From the NCBI GenBank assembly GCA_947463105.1, contig CANHSD010000025.1, forward strand, positions 1 through 18,399: a DNA stretch of 18,399 nt, given 5' to 3'. The notes beneath the pieces are model-generated. The model saw only the letters and a list, made by a program, of their open reading frames with translations. It had not been told where the DNA came from and searched no databases. Position numbers and translations under genes: made by a program. This stretch comes from Chitinophagaceae bacterium. GTDB lineage: Bacteria > Bacteroidota > Bacteroidia > Chitinophagales > Chitinophagaceae. Positions 1-5,873 of this stretch are shown piece by piece. Numbering within the stretch: the first letter of the stretch is position 1; every line of letters starts with the position of its first letter.

Positions 1-729
1 CTTGCAATTAAAGCCAATGATACTGGCTATGAAGTAAGGTGCATCATGCCCAGATTTGGAACAATCAACGAAAGAAGACATCGTCTGCATGAGGTGGTAA
101 GGCTTTCTGGCATCAATATTTCTATTGAAAACGATGATTATCCACTCCAAATCAAGGTTGCATCTCTTCCCAATGCCCGACTCCAGGTTTATTTTTTGGA
201 TAATGAGGACATGTTCAAGCGCAAATTTGTTTTTCAGGACGAAAATGAAAAATGGTACGACGATAACGGTATTCGTTCCATTTTTTTCTGCAAAGGAGCC
301 CTTGAAACGGTTAAAAAATTCGGCTGGCCTCCAGATATTATCCATTGCAGTGGCTGGATGACAAGCCTTATTCCACTTTTTTTGAAAACAGCCTATAAAA
401 AAGAACCTGTGTTCAGCAATAGCAAAGTATTGTTCACCATAGGTCAGAATACATTTGCGGAAAAGCTGGGTGATGATTTCCTTAAATTAAGCATGATCAA
501 TGTTGGCATCAAAGAAAAAGATTTGGAGCCTTATAAAAACATTGACAATACAGCTTTATTCAATGGAGCTGCTACCTATGCTGATGCCATTTCATTCGGC
601 GATGGGGAAGCAGAAAAGGTGTTAATTGACCAGTTTTCCAAAGTGAAAGGCAAGAAAGTAATTCCCTATAATCAAGACTCTGATTTAACAGAGTATTTAC
701 AATTGTATGGCGACCTTGCAAACAAATAA
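1..729 (+). CDS. Glycogen/starch synthase-like protein, GT5 N-terminal domain only (5' partial)
   Basis: The reading frame is open from the first base of the window, so the gene starts upstream; 242 residues and the TAA stop are visible. The sequence resembles the N-terminal (acceptor-side) domain of GT5 glycogen/starch synthases: VRCIMPRFG followed by INERRHRLHEVVRLSG near the visible start, then a segment reading PDIIHCSGWMTSLIPLF, which corresponds to the DxxHxHDW region of GlgA. The protein then ends where full GlgA would enter its second Rossmann domain, so the C-terminal ADP-glucose-binding half (usually 200 or more further residues) is absent. Bacteroidota genomes commonly carry such short proteins, annotated glycogen/starch synthase, of about 270 residues, so this is probably the natural length and not a broken gene. 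The catalytic role is unproven: a GT-B enzyme normally needs both halves. A DUF4270 lipoprotein gene follows after 32 bp. The family is clear; the activity is uncertain. Confidence 0.85.
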   Translation, partial: LAIKANDTGYEVRCIMPRFGTINERRHRLHEVVRLSGINISIENDDYPLQIKVASLPNARLQVYFLDNEDMFKRKFVFQDENEKWYDDNGIRSIFFCKGALETVKKFGWPPDIIHCSGWMTSLIPLFLKTAYKKEPVFSNSKVLFTIGQNTFAEKLGDDFLKLSMINVGIKEKDLEPYKNIDNTALFNGAATYADAISFGDGEAEKVLIDQFSKVKGKKVIPYNQDSDLTEYLQLYGDLANK

Positions 730-761
730 TTAATCAGTCAGGAAACGTTAAATTATAATAA

Positions 762-2204
762 GTGAGATATCGAATTTTGTTGAAAGTCCTGGTTTTTGTT
801 TTTTCAATTGCTTTTTTTTCTAATTGTACCAAAATAAAGAGTACAGATATAGGCGCAGGATTGCTTCCAGCCGTTGACAATGTCATTACATTTGACACTA
901 GTTTTGAAGTGATTGCTTCTACTTATACAACACCAGATTCACTCGTTCCCCGTTTGGGAAGAGATATCAATGGCAATGCAGGTCAATTTATCTTGGGACA
1001 TATTTCCAATGATCCCCAGTTTGGAAAGACTACAGCTTCTATTTTTATGGAGTTAAAGCCATCCAATTACCCTCTTTATTTTGAGAATGTCGCTGACAGC
1101 CTGTACCTCGATTCTGCAGTACTTTGCTTGCGATGGACCAATACTTTTGGAGATACTAATGCGCTCCAAACCATCAATGTTCACCGCATTTCAGAAAAAC
1201 TGAAACCAGATTCAGCTTATTTTACCACCAAATCTGTTCAATATGGTGAACTGATCGGATCCAAAACATTCGCACCTTCTGCTTTGAATGATTCACTTTT
1301 TCTCTTCAGGCAAAGTTTGAACAACCAGCTGCGCATCAGGCTCAATAATTCTTTTGCAAGGGCACTCCTGTCAATTGACACCACTGGTCAAAGTCCATAT
1401 AAGTCAGATTCTCTCTACCGTGATTTCCTCAAAGGATTTGCATTGGTTCCGCAAACCAGTGGAAGTAACGCCAATGCCCTCATGAGTTTTGCCATGAGCG
1501 ATACGGCTACGCAGCTGCGTATTTATTACCGCTACACAAAAGCGGGTAATGCAGATACAACATTCAAGAATTTCATTTTTGACAATGGTATTCCTGGTTC
1601 TTCTGTCAATCAAATAGTTAGGACCTATACTGGTAGTGAAGCATCACGTCATCTTGGTGCCAAACCAAGAGAAGATAGCCTCATTTATCTTCAAGCAGCC
1701 CCTGGTACTTATTCCATGCTCAGGATTCCCGGACTGGATGAATTCAAGCAAAAAAAAGGGAATGTTATGGTTCATCTTGCCGAACTTTCCATGCAGGAGG
1801 TTGCTACACCAGGAAGACGTCCCAATCTATTTCAAACCCCAGAATACCTTTATGCTGAGATGTTGGATTCTACTAATAAAAAGTATTACCCCTTCCTGTC
1901 TGACGGATTTGTCAATGGTAAATTCGAATCATTCCTCTTTGGTGGGCAACGAAAATATACAGCTGATAATTCGGGACAGTACTTATCTGCTTACAGTATG
2001 AACCTTACCAGGTACTTACAGGGTATCATCACCAGAAATAACCCCAATTTTCAGCTGAGATTGACAGCACCATACAGCCTTCGTTATGAAGATCTATTTA
2101 TAACCTTTGCACTCAATAATCTCTGTAGGGGAAATGTAGTACTTGGTGGTGGAAACCACACTTCAAAAAAAATGAAATTCAGGGTTGTTTATTCTAAACT
2201 TTGA
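762..2204 (+). CDS. DUF4270 domain-containing lipoprotein
   Basis: A 480-residue protein starting at GTG. Residues 1-21 are a basic, hydrophobic signal sequence ending FFSNC, with Cys22 as the probable lipidated residue. The lipobox (Phe at -3, Ser at -2, Asn at -1) is atypical. The mature start, with TDIGAGLLPAVDNVITFDT shortly after the cysteine, is the pattern I associate with DUF4270, a family largely confined to Bacteroidota with no established function. The body is rich in beta-type segments and Ser/Thr/Asn, as expected for an exported protein. It lies 32 bp after the glycogen-synthase-like gene, an arrangement I recall as common in this phylum, and 36 bp before metK. No alternative ATG fits upstream in frame. 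The family call is fairly sure; the role, perhaps an envelope lipoprotein, is unknown. Confidence 0.85.
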   Translation: MRYRILLKVLVFVFSIAFFSNCTKIKSTDIGAGLLPAVDNVITFDTSFEVIASTYTTPDSLVPRLGRDINGNAGQFILGHISNDPQFGKTTASIFMELKPSNYPLYFENVADSLYLDSAVLCLRWTNTFGDTNALQTINVHRISEKLKPDSAYFTTKSVQYGELIGSKTFAPSALNDSLFLFRQSLNNQLRIRLNNSFARALLSIDTTGQSPYKSDSLYRDFLKGFALVPQTSGSNANALMSFAMSDTATQLRIYYRYTKAGNADTTFKNFIFDNGIPGSSVNQIVRTYTGSEASRHLGAKPREDSLIYLQAAPGTYSMLRIPGLDEFKQKKGNVMVHLAELSMQEVATPGRRPNLFQTPEYLYAEMLDSTNKKYYPFLSDGFVNGKFESFLFGGQRKYTADNSGQYLSAYSMNLTRYLQGIITRNNPNFQLRLTAPYSLRYEDLFITFALNNLCRGNVVLGGGNHTSKKMKFRVVYSKL

Positions 2205-2213
2205 TTTTCACAT

Positions 2214-2221
2214 TATATTTG
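2214..2221 (+). promoter_or_regulatory. Candidate -7 element of a metK promoter
   Basis: TATATTTG matches the Bacteroidota primary-sigma -7 consensus TAnnTTTG at every fixed position and lies 19 bp before the metK ATG. No TTG is correctly spaced upstream: the nearest are 10 bp and 26 bp away, against the usual 19-21. The call therefore rests on one box and is weak. The leader would be only about 15 nt, too short to hold a SAM riboswitch. Confidence 0.35.
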
Positions 2222-2240
2222 CATAAACCAAAACATTATC

Positions 2241-3500
2241 ATGCCATATCTATTTACATCAGAGAGCGTTTCCGAAGGACATCCTGACAAAGTAGCTGAC
2301 CAGATTTCAGACGCCCTGATTGATAATTTCCTTGCTTTCGACCCCATGGCCAAAGTGGCCTGTGAAACATTGGTAACAACAGGCCAGGTGGTACTTGCTG
2401 GAGAAGTCAAGGCCAATTGTACGCTTGATGTACAAAAGATAGCACGTGACGTCATCGCCAAAATTGGGTACACGAAAAGTGAATACATGTTCGAAGCCAA
2501 TTCTTGCGGTATTCTTTCTGCTATCCATGAACAATCTGCTGACATCAACAGGGGTGTTGAACGCAAAAAGAAAGAAGACCAAGGAGCTGGTGATCAGGGA
2601 ATGATGTTTGGTTATGCAACCAATGAAACGGAAAACCTCATGCCTTTGGCTTTGGATCTTGCCCACAAGATCCTCATTGAGTTGGCAGATATCAGGAGAG
2701 AGAAGAGGAGCAAAATGCCTTATCTGCGCCCCGATGCTAAAAGCCAGGTTACCATTGAGTATGACGATAATGACAAACCACTCAGGATTGATGCCATTGT
2801 TGTGTCTACCCAACACGATGACTTCTCCAAAAGCGATAAGAAAATGTTGGATACTATCAAGCATGATATCATCAACATTGTCATTCCCCGCGTGAAGGCA
2901 AAATGCAAAAAAGACGTTCAGAAACTTTTCAATAACATTACTTACCATATCAATCCTACCGGGAAATTCGTCATTGGTGGACCACATGGTGATACAGGCC
3001 TGACGGGTAGAAAAATCATCGTTGATACTTATGGCGGAAAAGGTGCCCATGGCGGTGGTGCCTTCAGTGGAAAAGATCCTTCCAAAGTGGACAGGAGTGC
3101 CGCCTATGCTGCACGCCATATTGCCAAGAACATGGTTGCTGCAGGCGTTGCTGATGAAATGCTTGTTCAGGTTTCCTATGCAATTGGCGTTGCTAAACCA
3201 ATGGGTATTTTTGTAGATACCTACGGAACCTCAAAAGTAAATATGACGGATGGCCAGATTGCTAAGAAAGTAGAGGCGTTGTTTGACATGCGTCCTTATG
3301 CCATTGAAACAAGGTTGAAACTTAGAAATCCCATTTACCAGGAAACAGCTGCTTATGGACACATGGGTAGGAAAAACGAAATGGTAAAGAAAACATTTGC
3401 ACAACCTGGTGGTGGAACAAAAACAGTAGAAGTTGAATTGTTTACCTGGGAAAAACTTGATTTTGTAGCAAAGGTCAAGTCAGCTTTTAGAATCAAATAA
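2241..3500 (+). CDS. metK: S-adenosylmethionine synthetase (methionine adenosyltransferase)
   Basis: Makes S-adenosylmethionine from ATP and methionine, releasing phosphate and pyrophosphate; cytosolic, normally a tetramer. All signature motifs are present: FTSESVSEGHPDK at residues 5-17 (His14, Asp16 and Lys17 correspond to ATP/metal residues), GAGDQGMMFGYA from 115, GGPHGDTGLTGRK from 246, and the phosphate-binding GGGAFSGKD at 271-279, followed by KVDRSAAYAARH. The length, 419 residues, is longer than the E. coli enzyme (384) but usual for Bacteroidota, which carry extra residues in the central part. The product would supply SAM to methyltransferases such as RlmB, encoded just downstream. 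A TAnnTTTG box precedes the gene and a perfect hairpin follows it, so it is probably transcribed on its own, at least in part. Identification is secure. Confidence 0.98.
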   Translation: MPYLFTSESVSEGHPDKVADQISDALIDNFLAFDPMAKVACETLVTTGQVVLAGEVKANCTLDVQKIARDVIAKIGYTKSEYMFEANSCGILSAIHEQSADINRGVERKKKEDQGAGDQGMMFGYATNETENLMPLALDLAHKILIELADIRREKRSKMPYLRPDAKSQVTIEYDDNDKPLRIDAIVVSTQHDDFSKSDKKMLDTIKHDIINIVIPRVKAKCKKDVQKLFNNITYHINPTGKFVIGGPHGDTGLTGRKIIVDTYGGKGAHGGGAFSGKDPSKVDRSAAYAARHIAKNMVAAGVADEMLVQVSYAIGVAKPMGIFVDTYGTSKVNMTDGQIAKKVEALFDMRPYAIETRLKLRNPIYQETAAYGHMGRKNEMVKKTFAQPGGGTKTVEVELFTWEKLDFVAKVKSAFRIK

Positions 3501-3520
3501 TTGACCATTTTTTATTTTGT

Positions 3521-3543
3521 AAACCCTCCTTCATGGAGGGTTT
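3521..3543 (+). terminator. Hairpin after metK, likely (leaky) terminator
   Basis: AAACCCTCC and GGAGGGTTT form a perfect 9-bp stem with a five-base loop (TTCAT), beginning 20 bp after the metK stop. The 3' side runs into TTTATTCATT, a poor U-tract, so termination may be incomplete. The hairpin ends 17 bp before the Nudix ATG and would sit in that gene's leader if transcription reads through. Confidence 0.6.
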
Positions 3544-3560
3544 ATTCATTAACAACACCC

Positions 3561-4109
3561 ATGGTAAACAACTGGATCAAACTAGCTACTACTCATCATT
3601 ATGACAATCCATGGATTTCTGTTACAGAAGACCAGGTAATCAATCCTGCAGGAAACAAGGGTATTTATGGTATTGTACATTTCAAGAACCTCGCGATTGG
3701 TATTGTCCCCATGGATCAAGAGGGTAATATATATATGGTAGGACAGTACAGGTATGTAAGCGGCAGTTACAGCCTTGAGATTCCTGAAGGTGGCGGTCTT
3801 TTGGGGATTGATCCTTTAGATTCTGCCAAACGTGAGTTAAAAGAAGAAACCGGGCTTCAGGCAAAAACCTGGGAGAAATTGTTTGAAATGGATCTTTCCA
3901 ACTCCGTAACCGATGAGAGGGCAATTGTTTATCTTGCAACTGACTTGCTACAAGGCGAACCAGATCCAGAGGAAACAGAGGAATTGAGTGTTTTAAAAAT
4001 TCACCTAAATGAGGCATACCAAATGGTGCTTGACGGAAAAATAACGGATTCCATAACAGTTGCTGCTGTTTTTAAAATGAAGATTAAATTGTTAGAAAAT
4101 GAGAAATGA
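3561..4109 (+). CDS. Nudix hydrolase, ADP-ribose-pyrophosphatase-like
   Basis: A 182-residue protein when started at the ATG at 3561. The frame stays open back to a TTG directly after the metK stop, but that extension would run through the hairpin and reads as non-conserved sequence, so the ATG is preferred. The Nudix box spans residues 77-99: Gly77, five residues, Ile83, seven residues, then R91-E-L-K-E-E-T-G-L99. The metal-binding glutamates Glu92, Glu95 and Glu96 are intact, but the first glutamate of the box (GX5E) is isoleucine. EIPEGGG just before the box, and the overall length, recall ADP-sugar/ADP-ribose pyrophosphatases, which hydrolyse a nucleoside diphosphate linked to another group; the true substrate is unknown. 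The 3' end overlaps rlmB by 11 bp, so translation of the two is probably coupled. Family sure, substrate not. Confidence 0.9.
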   Translation: MVNNWIKLATTHHYDNPWISVTEDQVINPAGNKGIYGIVHFKNLAIGIVPMDQEGNIYMVGQYRYVSGSYSLEIPEGGGLLGIDPLDSAKRELKEETGLQAKTWEKLFEMDLSNSVTDERAIVYLATDLLQGEPDPEETEELSVLKIHLNEAYQMVLDGKITDSITVAAVFKMKIKLLENEK

Positions 4110-4860
4110 AACAAATAAACCCAGTTCAAATATCATTGGCCGCCAGCCTGTGTTGGAAGCTTTACGAGATGGGGCACAGCTTGAAAGGATTTTCTTGCAA
4201 AAAAATATAGGTGGGGAAGGCATTGAAGAAATCAAGCAATTGGCACAAAAACTCCAAATTCCTATCAATGCTGTGCCGATTGAAAAATTGCATTCTATGA
4301 CCAGGGCCAACCACCAGGGTGTTATTGGCGTAAACAGCATCATATCATTTCATGATTTACAGGAATCGATTGACAATGTTTTTCAAAGGGGAGAAGTACC
4401 CCTTTTTGTAATGCTTGATGGCATCACTGATGTGCGCAATATTGGGGCTATAGCAAGAACTGCACTCTGCTGTGGAGCACAGATCATGATCATCCCAGAC
4501 AAAGGAATTGGTGCCATCAATGAGGAAGCAATGAAATCTTCTGCTGGTGCGCTTCAAAGAATTTTGGTATGTCGCGTAAACAGTCTGCTCAAAGCGATTG
4601 ACACTTTGCATTTGAATGATATCAAGGTTTTTACCGCAGAAATGAAATCAGACCTCAAGGTTTTCAATGCTGATTTCAAACAGCCAGCTTGCATTGTAAT
4701 GGGTAGTGAAGACAAGGGAATACAGCCATTTATTACAAAAGCTGCAGACGTTCACATTACTATTCCCATGCAAGGCAGTTTTGATTCATTCAATGTTGGT
4801 ATAGCCACAGGCATTATTTTATTTGAAGCCAGCAAACAACGCATGGGTTTTTCATCCTAA
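4099..4860 (+). CDS. rlmB: 23S rRNA (guanosine-2'-O-)-methyltransferase RlmB / SpoU-family methyltransferase
   Basis: A SAM-dependent 2'-O-ribose methyltransferase of the SPOUT (TrmH/SpoU) class, 253 residues against 243 for E. coli RlmB, which methylates G2251 in the ribosomal P-loop of 23S rRNA. An N-terminal substrate-binding domain begins with IIGRQPVLEAL, the usual RlmB opening. The trefoil-knot catalytic domain shows motif 1 around N114-I-G-A with Arg120, motif 2 MGSEDKG at 201-207 and motif 3 SFNV at 230-233, followed by ATGIILFEA. The start codon lies inside the end of the Nudix gene (ATGAGAAATGA: start of one, stop of the other), suggesting translational coupling. TrmH-type tRNA methylases share these motifs, so the exact RNA target is inferred from the N-terminal domain and length. 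Confidence 0.92.
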   Translation: MRNETNKPSSNIIGRQPVLEALRDGAQLERIFLQKNIGGEGIEEIKQLAQKLQIPINAVPIEKLHSMTRANHQGVIGVNSIISFHDLQESIDNVFQRGEVPLFVMLDGITDVRNIGAIARTALCCGAQIMIIPDKGIGAINEEAMKSSAGALQRILVCRVNSLLKAIDTLHLNDIKVFTAEMKSDLKVFNADFKQPACIVMGSEDKGIQPFITKAADVHITIPMQGSFDSFNVGIATGIILFEASKQRMGFSS

Positions 4861-4872
4861 ACGATACTCAAA

Positions 4873-5841
4873 ATGGATTTCCGCCTGGAATTTGATCCAC
4901 CTTCTTTGAACAAGAAAATAGACCTTGACGATACAATCTTGCTTGTTGGTTCATGTTTTACCGATCATGTGTTCAATTATCTTGTAGCATCAAAATTTTG
5001 TGCCTTACAAAATCCCAATGGTGTCCTTTTTAATCCTGTAAGTATTGCGAATGCCCTGGGCAGGTATGTTCAAAATAAACATGTATCCTCCGTTGAGTTA
5101 TTCGAAAAAAATGGACTTTGGAATCATTGGGATTTTCATTCCAACCTCAGCTGCACCAGCCAGGAAGAGAGTCTAGCGCGCATGAATGAAGCAATCAATT
5201 CTGCACATTCATTTTTAAAGCATGCACAATGGTTGATTGTTACCCTTGGCTCAGCGTATGTATATGAATGGCAAGGGGGTCAGATTGTAGCCAATTGTCA
5301 TAAAATGCCAGCATCTCATTTTACAAAAAGAATGCTGGATCCTGAAGAGATCATCTCAACATATACCAAGACCATCGCAGCACTCAAACAGTTTAACCAT
5401 AACCTCAATATAATATTCACCATAAGCCCGGTCAGACACTTGCGGGATGGTTTTGTTGAAAACAACCGCAGCAAGTCAGTCCTTATTCATACCGTTGACA
5501 AATTAATCAGCCAACAAGATCATCTTTATTATTTCCCCTCCTACGAACTGGTTGTAGACGATCTTCGGGATTATCGGTTTTATGCTGAAGATATGGTCCA
5601 TCCTAATTATCAGGCTACTCGCTATGTTTGGGAAAAGTTTTGTGCTGCCGCTATCAATGGAAGATCCAGAGAGGTGATGAAAGAATTGGAACAGCTCACA
5701 ATGGCCTTTCATCACAAACCACTTCACCCGGATTCGGCCGAACACATGAAATTCAGGAACAAGTATAAAGAAATTACCCAGTCCCTTGCTGCAAGGTTTC
5801 CATCCATTGACTTTAGCAAGGAAATCACCCATTTCAGTTGA
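4873..5841 (+). CDS. GSCFA domain-containing protein (SGNH-hydrolase-like)
   Basis: A 322-residue protein with no signal peptide. It carries the family's signature near the N-terminus as G26-S-C-F-T30 (the name-giving last Ala is Thr here), then a conserved TLGSAYVYEW block near the middle, and DMVHPN with Asp240 and His243. Together Ser27, Asp240 and His243 have the layout of an SGNH/GDSL-type hydrolase triad (GxS block early, DxxH near the end), and GSCFA is grouped with that fold. Substrates are not known; acyl-ester or acetyl-ester removal is only an inference. It starts 12 bp after rlmB and ends 32 bp before the penicillin-acylase-family gene, so it is probably part of the same transcript. 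Family assignment is strong, function unknown. Confidence 0.9.
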   Translation: MDFRLEFDPPSLNKKIDLDDTILLVGSCFTDHVFNYLVASKFCALQNPNGVLFNPVSIANALGRYVQNKHVSSVELFEKNGLWNHWDFHSNLSCTSQEESLARMNEAINSAHSFLKHAQWLIVTLGSAYVYEWQGGQIVANCHKMPASHFTKRMLDPEEIISTYTKTIAALKQFNHNLNIIFTISPVRHLRDGFVENNRSKSVLIHTVDKLISQQDHLYYFPSYELVVDDLRDYRFYAEDMVHPNYQATRYVWEKFCAAAINGRSREVMKELEQLTMAFHHKPLHPDSAEHMKFRNKYKEITQSLAARFPSIDFSKEITHFS

Positions 5842-5873
5842 ATAGTAACTAACTTTATTACAGATTAACAGCC

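Noticed and set aside
1636..2001. 121-codon frame overlapping the DUF4270 gene
   Set aside because: It is a +1 shadow of a well-supported gene, with no domain and no ribosome binding site.
2205..2240. Possible SAM riboswitch ahead of metK
   Set aside because: The gap is only 36 bp, too short for any known SAM riboswitch, and shows no fitting stem structure.
2307..3119. 270-codon open frame antisense to metK
   Set aside because: It lies wholly inside metK, shows no recognisable domain and is best explained by the codon bias of the sense gene.
3501..3560. Longer Nudix protein starting at TTG right after the metK stop
   Set aside because: The extra 20 codons run through the 9-bp hairpin and do not resemble Nudix N-termini; the ATG at 3561 is the better start.
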